Of a DNA stretch of 64,000 nucleotides, positions 35,682-44,211 are shown one piece after another. This stretch comes from DATAVB01 sp036267955 (lineage in GTDB: Bacteria > Actinomycetota > Actinomycetes > Mycobacteriales > QHCD01), in assembly GCA_036267955.1 (NCBI GenBank), contig DATAVB010000164.1, forward strand, positions 1 through 64,000, written 5' to 3'. A program made the translations under genes and the position numbers. The notes beneath the pieces were generated by a model. That model was not told where the DNA came from. It saw only the letters and a list, made by a program, of their open reading frames with translations, and did not search any database. Position 1 is the first letter of the stretch, and each line of letters starts with the position of its first letter.

Positions 35682-37015
35682 GAGGCGCCTTCCGTTGTGG
35701 GGGTGGAATTCGCCTGGATTTCGGCGGCCGCGCGGGCGGCGATGGGTAGGGCCGCGGCGATGCGGCCGAGTGCTTCCTCGTCGTGGGCGGCGGAAAGGAA
35801 CCAGGCCTCGTACGAGGACGGCGGCAGGTATACGCCGTTGCTCAACATGGAATGGAAGAACGCCGCGAAGGCCGCGGTGTCCTGCTTTCGCGCGTCGTCG
35901 TAATTCCGCACGTCATGGTCGGCGAAGAATACCGAGAAAAGGCTGCCCGCCGTCTGAATGTGGTGCGGTACGCCGGCGACGGTGAGCGCCTCGTGGGCGA
36001 GGCGGGCCACCTCGGAGGCGGCCGCGTCGACGGTCGCGTACACGTCGGAGTCACACTGCCGCAGCGTCGCCAGTCCGGCGGAGACGGCGACCGGGTTCCC
36101 GGAGAGCGTGCCGGCCTGATAGACCGGGCCGGCCGGAGCGAGATGGGCCATCACGTCGGCGCGGCCACCGAATGCGGCGGCCGGCATTCCGCCACCCATG
36201 ACCTTGCCGAAGGTGAACAGGTCGGCGTCGACCGGGTCGAGTCCGTACCAACCGGCCGAGCTGACCCGGAATCCGGTCATCACCTCATCCAGCACCAGGA
36301 GCGCGCCGGCCGCCGAGGTGGCCGCGAGCAGTTCGGCGTTGAAGTTGTCCCGCGGCGGTACGACGCCCATGTTCGCCGCGGCCGCCTCGCTGATGACGCA
36401 CGCGATGTCACTGCCGTGCTCGGCGAAGGCCGCCCGGACCGCAGCGATGTCGTTGTAGGGCAGCACAATGGTGTCCGAGGCCTGCGCCCCGGTGACCCCG
36501 GGAGTGTCGGGCAGAGCGAAGGTCGCCATCCCGGATCCGGCCGCGGCGAGCAGCGCGTCGACGTGCCCGTGATAGCAGCCGGCGAACTTCACCACCTTGC
36601 TCCGGCCGGTGAAGCCGCGGGCCAGCCGGATGGCCGACATCGTCGCCTCGGTGCCGGAGTTGACCAGCCGCACCTGTTCGACCGGCGGCACCCGCCGGAC
36701 GATCTCCTCGGCCAAGTCGACCTCGCCCGCAGACGGCGTGCCGAACGACAGGCCGTGCGTCGCCGCGTCCCGTACCGCACCGACGACCGCCGGGTGCGCA
36801 TGCCCGAGGATCATCGGCCCCCACGACCCGACCAGGTCGACGTACTCCCGTCCGTCGGCGTCGGTCAGGTAGGCGCCCCGACCGGACGCCATGAACCGCG
36901 GCGTACCGCCAACCGCACGGAAGGCGCGTACCGGCGAATTGACACCGCCGGGCGTCACCGCCTGGCCGCGCGCGAACAACTTCTCGGACGCCGGTGCGTC
37001 CTGCGGGTAGGTCAT
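35678..37015 (-). CDS. hemL: Glutamate-1-semialdehyde 2,1-aminomutase
   Basis: PLP enzyme that converts glutamate-1-semialdehyde to 5-aminolevulinate, the step after HemA (also in this window). 445 residues. PLP lysine in FTFGKVMGGGMPAAAFGG; substrate and cofactor regions GGVNSPVRAF, NSGTEATMSAIRLARGFT and LVLDEVMTGFR are intact. The start is taken as ATG at 37015 (MTYPQDAP); GTG at 37021 is 2 codons upstream and also possible. The heme genes are therefore split into two loci about 1.7 kb apart. Confidence 0.95.
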   Translation of the reverse strand: MTYPQDAPASEKLFARGQAVTPGGVNSPVRAFRAVGGTPRFMASGRGAYLTDADGREYVDLVGSWGPMILGHAHPAVVGAVRDAATHGLSFGTPSAGEVDLAEEIVRRVPPVEQVRLVNSGTEATMSAIRLARGFTGRSKVVKFAGCYHGHVDALLAAAGSGMATFALPDTPGVTGAQASDTIVLPYNDIAAVRAAFAEHGSDIACVISEAAAANMGVVPPRDNFNAELLAATSAAGALLVLDEVMTGFRVSSAGWYGLDPVDADLFTFGKVMGGGMPAAAFGGRADVMAHLAPAGPVYQAGTLSGNPVAVSAGLATLRQCDSDVYATVDAAASEVARLAHEALTVAGVPHHIQTAGSLFSVFFADHDVRNYDDARKQDTAAFAAFFHSMLSNGVYLPPSSYEAWFLSAAHDEEALGRIAAALPIAARAAAEIQANSTPTTEGAS

Positions 37016-37192
37016 GCGCACAGTCTTTCAAGCGCCCGCAACGAGGCAGCAGCCGGCTCGGCCGTCGGGCACGCGGAAATAAATGACACTTTGCTATGAA
37101 ATGACGCGTAACCGATTCGTTGCCGAACTCGAGCGTGGCCCGAGCCACATCTGGGTAGGACGCGATGGAACGAATTCCGTTTCAACCAATGC

Positions 37193-38110
37193 ATGGGGGT
37201 GACTGTCGTGGCAGCGCACATGCGAGTACCACGCACACGAGGTCTGCTCAGTGGCCTCTTACTTGTTCTTCTCGGAGCCTGGGGCGCACTTATCGCCTTT
37301 ATCGGCCCCTATTTCCACTTTGCTTTTACACCAGACAACACGTGGACCTACACCAGCGGCCGGCTCTGGCTGGAGGTTCTGCCGGGCGCGGGCGCGTTCC
37401 TCGGCGGGCTGATCGTGCTCGGCAGCGCCCACCGGGCCCGGGCCAGCATCGGTGGGTGGCTGGCCGCGGCGTCCGGCGCCTGGTTCGTCGTCGGGCTCCC
37501 CCTGTCCACCCTGTCGGGGATGCCGCATGTCGGCACGCCGACCGGTGGCACCACCCGGCAGGCGCTCGAGACGCTCAGCTTCTTCTACGCGTTAGGTGCC
37601 GTGATCGTCTTCCTGGCCGCGTTGGCGCTCGGCCGGTTCGCGGTGGTGGGCGTCCGTGAGACGCAGGCCGCCGAACGGGATGCCGCCGAAGAGCGGGTGT
37701 CCACTGTGGATGAGACCAGCTACTACGACCACGAACCGGTTGGCGCCGCCGGAACGACCGCGACGCACACCACTGCCGACCCGACTGTCGCCGAGCCGAC
37801 TGTCGCTGCACCGGCGGCTGCCGCGTCGAACCAGGAGACCGTGGTCACCCGTGGGCCGGCACCGACCCGTGGCGCCGATCAGTACGGCGACCAGAACCCC
37901 AACCCCAACCCCAGCCCGAAGGCCGAGCCCGAACGGGACCGGCTGGGAACGTACGACGAGGCATGGGCGCAGAACGACGCCGGCCTGCCGCCGGCACCGC
38001 CGGTCGGCGACGCAACCGTGACCGACGACGACTCGGCCGGGCTGTTGCACCGGTTCCGTCACCGTCATGCGGCGCACGCGAGCGGTCCGCACGACGGGAC
38101 CACCAGCTAA
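37193..38110 (+). CDS. Membrane protein with a proline/threonine-rich C-terminal tail (unknown)
   Basis: Up to 305 residues. Four hydrophobic helices in the first about 165 residues (GLLSGLLLVLLGAWGALIAF, GAGAFLGGLIVLG, IGGWLAAASGAWFVVG, FYALGAVIVFLAALALG), then a disordered Thr/Ala/Pro-rich tail with NPNPNPSPK. No family recognised. The start is uncertain: ATG 37193, GTG 37199 and ATG 37220 (MRVPRTRGLLSG) all precede the first helix, and none has a strong ribosome site. A TCCACNGTGGA palindrome lies inside at 37700-37710. A strong terminator follows. Confidence 0.75.
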   Translation: MGVTVVAAHMRVPRTRGLLSGLLLVLLGAWGALIAFIGPYFHFAFTPDNTWTYTSGRLWLEVLPGAGAFLGGLIVLGSAHRARASIGGWLAAASGAWFVVGLPLSTLSGMPHVGTPTGGTTRQALETLSFFYALGAVIVFLAALALGRFAVVGVRETQAAERDAAEERVSTVDETSYYDHEPVGAAGTTATHTTADPTVAEPTVAAPAAAASNQETVVTRGPAPTRGADQYGDQNPNPNPSPKAEPERDRLGTYDEAWAQNDAGLPPAPPVGDATVTDDDSAGLLHRFRHRHAAHASGPHDGTTS

Positions 38111-38127
38111 CTGTCGGCAGCCCCCCG

Positions 38128-38175
38128 AAACGCCCCTACGGCGCGTCGCCCCACGACCGCCGTAGGGGCGTTTTT
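38128..38175. terminator. Bidirectional intrinsic terminator
   Basis: Perfect 16-bp stem AAACGCCCCTACGGCG (38128-38143) with its complement at 38158-38173, a 14-base loop and a T5 tract at 38171-38175. The arm also provides an A run for the opposite strand. It lies between the convergent genes ending at 38110 (+) and 38174 (-) and is the most classical terminator in the window. Confidence 0.92.
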
Positions 38176-38641
38176 ACCTGTCCCGCCTGGCCTCGAGAAG
38201 GGAGTCACGCAGCCTGTCGGGATGGCGGCACGGCACCACGATCACAGTGCCGTCGACAAGCCGGACAGGCATCGCCGACCGCCCTTTCGGGACAGCCATG
38301 CCGCCACCGAGAATGCGCGCTCCGACCGGCGGGCCGCCCGCCTCGTCGTCCTCGAAATAGGAAATATCCACAGTGGACAATGGAATGGTCTCACGGCCCA
38401 CCCGCAACCTGGTATCGGTCACGGTTACCGAGCCGAACTGCATACGGGCGAAGGCCGCGATCGCCACCACGCCACCGATTGCCAGCAGCGCCAGGGCCCA
38501 GCCAAGCGTGTGGGCGTGGTGTCCGGGCAGCGCGAGATCGACGATGAAACCCAGCAGGCAGAGCCCGACGACCGCGCCGACCGGGCGCCATGAGGCGGCC
38601 CGCTCGGCGTATCGGGCGTCCTCGGCCAGTCGCTCAGCCAT
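38174..38641 (-). CDS. Small membrane protein with a PH-like C-terminal domain (DUF3093-like)
   Basis: 155 residues. Two membrane helices (about 28-42 and 50-65), then a beta-rich domain with LRVGRETIPLSTVDISYFED and VRLVDGTVIVVPCRHPDRLRDSL. The layout recalls DUF3093 and bacterial PH-domain membrane proteins, but the match is by eye only. The start is ATG at 38641 with GAGG 6 bases before it; an ATG at 38662 is 7 codons upstream. Two TCCACNGTGGA palindromes bracket it: 38367-38377 inside and 38658-38668 just upstream. Confidence 0.65.
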   Translation of the reverse strand: MAERLAEDARYAERAASWRPVGAVVGLCLLGFIVDLALPGHHAHTLGWALALLAIGGVVAIAAFARMQFGSVTVTDTRLRVGRETIPLSTVDISYFEDDEAGGPPVGARILGGGMAVPKGRSAMPVRLVDGTVIVVPCRHPDRLRDSLLEARRDR

Positions 38642-38683
38642 GCCCGGCCTCACCATGTCCACTGTGGATCGATGCCGTCGACA

Positions 38684-40375
38684 TCAGTCGAGCCAGCCGG
38701 CGACCTCCACCGCCCAGTAGCTCAGCACGATGTCCGCGCCGGCTCGCCGGATCGCGGTCAGCGTCTCCAGCACGGCGCGGCGCCGGTCGATCATGCCGGC
38801 CGCGGCGGCGGCCTCGATCATCGCGTACTCACCCGACACCTGATAGGCGGCAACCGGCACGTCCACGGCGGCCCGCACCTTCGCGAGCACGTCCAGGTAC
38901 GCCAGCGCCGGCTTCACCATCACCGCATCCGCACCCTCGGCCAGGTCGAGCGCGACCTCGCGCAGCGCCTCGTCGACCGAGCGGGCCGGGTCCTGCTGGT
39001 AACCGGCGCGGTCGCCGGACTTCGGCGCCCCCTCGGCCGCCTCGCGGAACGGGCCGTAGAACGAGGACGCGTACTTCGCCGAATACGCCAGGATCGGAAT
39101 GTCGCTGAATTCCGCATCGTCCAGCGCGGTCCGGATCGCGGCGACCTGGCCGTCCATCATTCCGCTGGGCGCCACCAGGTGCGCGCCGGCCGCGGCCTGC
39201 GCCACGGCAATTTCGGCATAGCGCTGCAGCGTCGCGTCGTTGTCGACCTGACCGTCCGGGCGCAACGGTCCGCAGTGGCCGTGGTCGGTGTACTCGCACA
39301 GGCACAGATCGGCCATCAGTACGGTGTCGTCGCCCAGGTCCGTACGCAGCGCACGCAGGGCCTGAAGCAGTACGCCGTCCGGTGCGTCGGCCTGCGTCCC
39401 GAGCTCGTCCTTCTCCGCCGGGATGCCGAACAGCATCAGCCCGCCCACACCGGCGCCGACCGCGGCCGCGGCCGACTTCCGCAGCGACTCGACCGTGTGC
39501 TGCACGACGCCGGGCATCGAACTGATCGCCACCGGCTCGTCGATGCCCTCCTTGACGAACATCGGGAGCACCAGGTCGGCCGCGGTGATCCGGGTCTGGC
39601 TGAACAGCCCGCGCATCGCGGGCGAGCGACGCAGCCGACGTGGCCGCACCGCCGGAAAGCCGCCGGGGTTGCCGGGCGGGGTTGAGGCAGCATGCCGGCG
39701 ACCCCGTCGGCCTGACTCGCGACCCGATTCCCGACCCGGCTCGCGGCGCGACTCGGCCTCGGCCCGCGCCGCCGCCCGGGACTGCCGCGGCTGCTCCGGC
39801 TCGGCCGTGAGTACGGGCGCAGGGTCGGTCTGCGGCTCAGCCGCGGCGGCGGGCGGCCCGGTGACAGCCGACGGAACGGCGGCAGCCGGCGGAACGGCGG
39901 CAGCCGGCGCGACCGTGCCCGGCCCGACGGCCGGCACCTGCTCGGTCGGCGGATCCGGCACCTGCGCCCGGTCGACAGCCGGTGGCTGCGGAATCGGGTT
40001 CGCGTTCTTCGGGGCCGCATTCGCCCGAGGCGGAGGCGCGGGTGTCGCAGGTGTCGCGGCCGGAGCCGGTCCCGCAGCAGGAGCCGGTCCCGCAGCAGGA
40101 ACCGGGGCCGCGTTACGCGGCGGCACCGCGCCGGCGGGCGGCGGGCCGGCAGCAGGCGAACCGGCCCCGGGTGAACCCCCGGCCGGACCTGGGCCGCCCG
40201 GCCGCCGGCCGGGATCGGTGTCCCGGGCCGGCGGCTGCGGCGGTGGGGCGACCAGCGCGGTCTCGATCCGTACCGTCGCTTCCTGACCGTTCACGTTGCT
40301 CATGCCGTTTACCCGACCGTGCGGACCGTTGTCCGGCATCGGCGTGCTCCCCGCTTGCGCACTCGTGTCGGACAT
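38684..40375 (-). CDS. hemB: Delta-aminolevulinic acid dehydratase with a long disordered N-terminus
   Basis: Condenses two 5-aminolevulinates to porphobilinogen. The catalytic domain (about the last 320 residues) is intact: zinc cysteines DLCLCEYTDHGHCG, active-site lysines in YSAKYASSFYGPFREA and VMVKPALAYLD, and SGMMDGQV. Ahead of RPRRLRRSPAMRGL lies an extension of about 240 residues rich in Pro, Ala and Gly, with an Arg/Glu repeat (EPGRESGRESGRRGRR). The ATG at 40375 (MSDTSAQAGS) is 4 bases after the hemD stop. No ribosome site is seen near the catalytic domain that would support a shorter protein. Such an extension is unusual for HemB. Confidence 0.88.
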   Translation of the reverse strand: MSDTSAQAGSTPMPDNGPHGRVNGMSNVNGQEATVRIETALVAPPPQPPARDTDPGRRPGGPGPAGGSPGAGSPAAGPPPAGAVPPRNAAPVPAAGPAPAAGPAPAATPATPAPPPRANAAPKNANPIPQPPAVDRAQVPDPPTEQVPAVGPGTVAPAAAVPPAAAVPSAVTGPPAAAAEPQTDPAPVLTAEPEQPRQSRAAARAEAESRREPGRESGRESGRRGRRHAASTPPGNPGGFPAVRPRRLRRSPAMRGLFSQTRITAADLVLPMFVKEGIDEPVAISSMPGVVQHTVESLRKSAAAAVGAGVGGLMLFGIPAEKDELGTQADAPDGVLLQALRALRTDLGDDTVLMADLCLCEYTDHGHCGPLRPDGQVDNDATLQRYAEIAVAQAAAGAHLVAPSGMMDGQVAAIRTALDDAEFSDIPILAYSAKYASSFYGPFREAAEGAPKSGDRAGYQQDPARSVDEALREVALDLAEGADAVMVKPALAYLDVLAKVRAAVDVPVAAYQVSGEYAMIEAAAAAGMIDRRRAVLETLTAIRRAGADIVLSYWAVEVAGWLD

Positions 40376-40379
40376 GGCG

Positions 40380-41945
40380 CTACCGCGCGGTCTTGCTGCG
40401 GGAGCTCCGACGCCGCGGCGGCGGGCTGGCCTCGCCGGCCTCCCGCAACGCCAGCGCGTGCGCCGCAAGCGCGTCGACCAGTGCCGGCACCAGCGCCTCG
40501 TCCGGCTGCACATCGACCCGCAGACCGAACTCGCGCGCCGTCTCGGCCGTCTTCGGGCCGATGCAGGCGACGATCGTCCGGGCGTGCGGCTTGCCGGCGA
40601 TGCCGACCAGGTTGCGCACCGTCGAGGACGAGGTGAAGCAGACGGCGTCGAAGCCGCCGCCCTTGATCGCCTCGCGGGTCTCGGCCGGCGGCGGCGCGGC
40701 TCGCACCGTGCGGTACGCCGTGACGTCGTCGATCTCCCAGCCCCGGTCACGCAGCCCGGCGGCGAGGGTCTCGGTGGCGATGTCCGCCCGCGGCAGCAGC
40801 ACCCGGTTGATCGGGTCCAGCACCTCGTCGTACGGCGAGAAGTCGGCCAGCAGGCCCTCGCTGGACTGGTCGCCCGAGGGCAGCAGCTCCGGCGAGATGC
40901 CGTACGCCCGGACCGCGTCGGCGGTCGACTCGCCGATACAGGCGATCTTCACGCCGGCGAACGCCCGTGCGTCCAGGCCGAACTCGTCGAACTTCTCCCG
41001 GACCGCGCGCACCGCGTTCACCGAGGTGAAGACGATCCACTCGTACCGGCCGGTGACCAGGCCCTTGATGGCCCGTTCCATCTGGGCCGGGGTCCGCGGC
41101 GGCTCGACCGCGATGGTCGGCACCTCGGACGGGACCGCGCCGTGCAGCCGGAGTCGCTCGCTCATCGCGCCGGCCTGGTCCTTGGTCCGCGGGACCAGCA
41201 CCTTCCAGCCGTACAGCGCCCGGCTCTCCCACCAGGACAGCTTTCCGTGTCCCTTGGCGGCCGGGCCGATGACCAGCACCAGCGGCGCCGGCAGCTCGGC
41301 GGTGTCCCGCTCCAGCGCGTCCAGCGTCGTCTCGATGGTCCGCTCGGACAGCGTGGTGCCACCGCTGGTCGCGGTGACCGGGGTGTCGCCGCGGCGGCCG
41401 TGCTCGACCAGGGCGGCGGCCAGCTTGCCGAAGTCGCCGCTGACGCCGGTGAGCACCAGCGACCCGGTGGCCTGGGCCAGCGAGGACCAGTCGAGGCTGT
41501 CGACCTCTTCGCCACGCAGGTCGACGACGGTGCGGGCGCCGATCAGGGGCACACCGGCGTAACCGGGGACACCCGAGTCGACCGCGACACCGGGTGCCAC
41601 GTCGAACGGCACCGTCGTACGGGCCACGGCCTGGCACTCCTTGACCACCGCGGCGGTGGTCAGTGGGTCGCCGGAAATGAGGCGGATCACCTGGTGGCCG
41701 TTGCGGGCCTCGGCGACCAGCGTCTTGGCGACGCCGGTTTCTCCGGAATCTTCGGCCGGCTCGGAGCCAACCGTACGAACCTCGGCCGCGGAAACGGCGA
41801 GGATCGCCGTGGGGACATCGGGATCAGCCAATATCAGGTCGGCACGGCGCAGCGCCTGCTCCGCGTGCAGAGTCAGCAGGCCGGGGTCACCCGGACCAGC
41901 GCCGACAAAGGTGATCCGGCCAACGGGCTTTCTTGGGCGGGTCAT
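40380..41945 (-). CDS. hemD: Uroporphyrinogen-III C-methyltransferase / synthase fusion
   Basis: 521 residues in two domains. Residues about 8-245 are a CobA-like SAM methyltransferase (ITFVGAGPGDPGLLTLHAEQAL, VIRLISGDP). Residues about 255-495 are uroporphyrinogen-III synthase (GWKVLVPRTKDQAG, WIVFTSVNAVRAV, AVCFTSSSTVRNL). In the first domain some usual CobA residues are altered (ILADPDVPTAILAVSAAEV), so methyltransferase activity may be weak; the synthase part looks sound. This fusion is typical of actinomycetes. ATG at 41945 overlaps the hemC stop. Confidence 0.93.
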   Translation of the reverse strand: MTRPRKPVGRITFVGAGPGDPGLLTLHAEQALRRADLILADPDVPTAILAVSAAEVRTVGSEPAEDSGETGVAKTLVAEARNGHQVIRLISGDPLTTAAVVKECQAVARTTVPFDVAPGVAVDSGVPGYAGVPLIGARTVVDLRGEEVDSLDWSSLAQATGSLVLTGVSGDFGKLAAALVEHGRRGDTPVTATSGGTTLSERTIETTLDALERDTAELPAPLVLVIGPAAKGHGKLSWWESRALYGWKVLVPRTKDQAGAMSERLRLHGAVPSEVPTIAVEPPRTPAQMERAIKGLVTGRYEWIVFTSVNAVRAVREKFDEFGLDARAFAGVKIACIGESTADAVRAYGISPELLPSGDQSSEGLLADFSPYDEVLDPINRVLLPRADIATETLAAGLRDRGWEIDDVTAYRTVRAAPPPAETREAIKGGGFDAVCFTSSSTVRNLVGIAGKPHARTIVACIGPKTAETAREFGLRVDVQPDEALVPALVDALAAHALALREAGEASPPPRRRSSRSKTAR

Positions 41946-42859
41946 CGTGAACTCCCCAACAGATCGGAGACGCCTGCGGCCAGCAGCTCGGTCGCGAGAC
42001 CGTGCCCCAGACGCGCGGCGTCAGTAATGGATCCGGTGGCCTCCCGGCGAACGGCGGTGGTGCCGTCGAGCGAAGCCACCACACCACGGAGAACCAAGGT
42101 GTCGTCTTTGTTTTCGGCCAGCGCGCCAAGGGGCGCACTGCAGCCTGCTTCCAACGTCGCCAGCAGCGCCCGTTCGGCGGTGACCGCCGCACGGGACGCC
42201 GGATGATCCAGCTCGGTCAGTCGTGCCACCAGGTCGAGATCGTCGTCCCGGCATTCGATCGCTAACGCCCCCTGTGCGGGCGCCGGCAACAACAGCGTCG
42301 GGTCCAGCGGCTCGGTCACGACGTTGGTCCGCCCGAGCCGGGACAGCCCGGCCATGGCGACAACCACCGCGTCCAGCCGCCCCTCGGTGACCATCCGCAG
42401 TCGGGTGTCGACGTTGCCGCGGATTGCCACCAGCTCCAGGTCCGGCCGCGCCGCGCGCAGCTGGGCCACCCGACGCGGTGCGCCGGTCCCTACCCGCGCA
42501 CCGGTCGGCAGCTCGTCGAGCCGCAGCCCGTCACGCGCCACCAGTGCATCCCGCGGGTCTTCTCGCTCCGGTACGGCGGCCAGGGTCAGGCCCGGGGCCG
42601 GAGCGGTTGGCAGGTCTTTGTACGAGTGCACAGCCAGGTCGATGTCGCCGGCCAGCAGCGCGTCGCGCAGGGCCGAGACGAAGACGCCGGTGCCACCCAG
42701 CTCGGTGACCGGCGCCCGCGAACGGTCGCCGGTGGTGCTGATCTCGATCAGCTCGACCGATCCGGAGATCGCGTCAGCGACCAGGCCGGACTGGATCTTG
42801 GCCAGCGTGCTGGCGCGGGTGCCCAGTCGCAAGGTGGGGCGCATTGTCGGCACGCTCAT
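41942..42859 (-). CDS. hemC: Hydroxymethylbilane synthase
   Basis: Polymerises porphobilinogen to hydroxymethylbilane. 305 residues. The dipyrromethane-cofactor cysteine is in LEAGCSAPLGALAE. The N-terminal LRLGTRASTLAKIQ, the catalytic Asp region DIDLAVHSYKDLPT and VGTGAPRRVAQLRAARPD are all conserved. The start is ATG at 42859 behind GAGGAGGG, overlapping the hemA stop; an ATG at 42904 lies inside hemA and is rejected. Confidence 0.96.
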   Translation of the reverse strand: MSVPTMRPTLRLGTRASTLAKIQSGLVADAISGSVELIEISTTGDRSRAPVTELGGTGVFVSALRDALLAGDIDLAVHSYKDLPTAPAPGLTLAAVPEREDPRDALVARDGLRLDELPTGARVGTGAPRRVAQLRAARPDLELVAIRGNVDTRLRMVTEGRLDAVVVAMAGLSRLGRTNVVTEPLDPTLLLPAPAQGALAIECRDDDLDLVARLTELDHPASRAAVTAERALLATLEAGCSAPLGALAENKDDTLVLRGVVASLDGTTAVRREATGSITDAARLGHGLATELLAAGVSDLLGSSR

Positions 42860-44211
42860 CCGCCCTCCTCGCTCGGTCCGCCGCCTGCTGCGGGGAAAAC
42901 GCACGATCCGGTCGGGTCCTCGACGACGGCGGCACCGGTGAGCGCGTCGACCGCCTGCGGACCCAGCTCGAAGAGGGTCCGCAGCGCATCGGCGTACACG
43001 CTGCCGCCTGGCGAGCTGGCCAACTGCTTGACCCGGACCGTCGGCCCGTGCAGCAGGGTCGAGACGGTACGGCGGACCGTACGGGCCAGCTCGGCCCGTA
43101 CCCGCGGGTCCAACCCGGGCAGCTTGGCGTCCAGCCGCAGCAGCTCCGCGTCGACCACGTCGGAGGCGCGGGCCCGGAGCGCGGCGACGGTCGGCGCCAC
43201 CGCGACCGCCCGCTGAGCGGCCAGGTAGCTGTCCACGTCGACCGAGAGCATCCGCTCGGCCTCGGCGACCGCGGCCGCGTCCGCGCCGCCGGGCGCATCC
43301 CGGACCGCCTCAAGGTCGAGGTAGGTGACGCCCTCGATCGTGGCCGCCGCCGGGTCAACATCGCGCGGCAACGCCAGGTCGAGGATGACCAGCGGCCGGT
43401 CGGGCCGGGCCGCCATCGCGCGGCGCACCGCGTCGGCGGTGACGACCACACTGGTCGAACCGGTCGAGGTCAGCACGATGTCGGCGACCGCGATCTCCTC
43501 GGTGAGCTGATCCAGGCCGACCGCCCGGCCACCGAGCTTCTCGGCCAGCCGGGCGCCGTTGTCCGCGCTGCGGTTGGCCACGACCGGCGGCAGCGCGCCG
43601 GCCCGGCCGAGCGTTGCGCCGCCGAGGGCGCCCATCGAGCCGGCCCCGACGATCAACGCCCGCCGATCGGTCAGCGGACCGACGGTCGCGGTGGCGAGCG
43701 CTACGGCCTGGCCGACGACGGTCGCCCCGGCCCGGTCGATCGTCGTCTCGGCGTGCACCCGCTTTCCGGCGGACAGCGCCCGCTGCACCAGATCGTGCAG
43801 CGCCCGTCCGACGGTCTGTTGCTCGACGGCCAGGGCATAGGCGCTGCGCAGCTGGCCGAGGATCTGGGCCTCGCCGACCACCATCGAGTCCAGCCCGGCG
43901 GCGACCCGGAAGAGGTGATGGCAGGCGGCCTGCTCGTAGTGCACGTAGAGGTAGTCGCCGAAGTCCGCGACGTCCATGCCGGCCTGCCGGGCCAGCGCGG
44001 AGGACACCTCGAAGACGCCGCCGTGGAACTTCTCCACCTCGACGTATGCCTCGATCCGGTTGCAGGTCGAGAGCACCAGAGCCTCGTTGACGTGCTCACA
44101 GTCGCTGAGCTCGTGCAGCACCTTCGGTAGGTCGTCGGCGCCGATGACGGCGCGCTCAAGGACCGAAATCGGCGTGGTGCGGTCAGACAGGCCGATGACC
44201 AGCAGGCTCAT
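42856..44211 (-). CDS. hemA: Glutamyl-tRNA reductase
   Basis: Reduces glutamyl-tRNA to glutamate-1-semialdehyde, the regulated first step of heme synthesis by the C5 route. 451 residues. Catalytic Cys in VLSTCNRIEAYVEV, substrate loop LDSMVVGEAQILGQLRSAY, and NADPH fold ALIVGAGSMGALGGATL. The start is ATG at 44211, sharing ATGA with the rex stop. Co-transcription with rex suggests NADH-linked control of heme output. Confidence 0.96.
   Translation of the reverse strand: MSLLVIGLSDRTTPISVLERAVIGADDLPKVLHELSDCEHVNEALVLSTCNRIEAYVEVEKFHGGVFEVSSALARQAGMDVADFGDYLYVHYEQAACHHLFRVAAGLDSMVVGEAQILGQLRSAYALAVEQQTVGRALHDLVQRALSAGKRVHAETTIDRAGATVVGQAVALATATVGPLTDRRALIVGAGSMGALGGATLGRAGALPPVVANRSADNGARLAEKLGGRAVGLDQLTEEIAVADIVLTSTGSTSVVVTADAVRRAMAARPDRPLVILDLALPRDVDPAAATIEGVTYLDLEAVRDAPGGADAAAVAEAERMLSVDVDSYLAAQRAVAVAPTVAALRARASDVVDAELLRLDAKLPGLDPRVRAELARTVRRTVSTLLHGPTVRVKQLASSPGGSVYADALRTLFELGPQAVDALTGAAVVEDPTGSCVFPAAGGGPSEEGG

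Noticed and set aside
38684..40750. HemB frame extended to ATG 40750
   Set aside because: The first 125 codons would lie inside hemD in another frame and are Arg/Ser-rich shadow; ATG 40375 is 4 bases after the hemD stop and is more natural.
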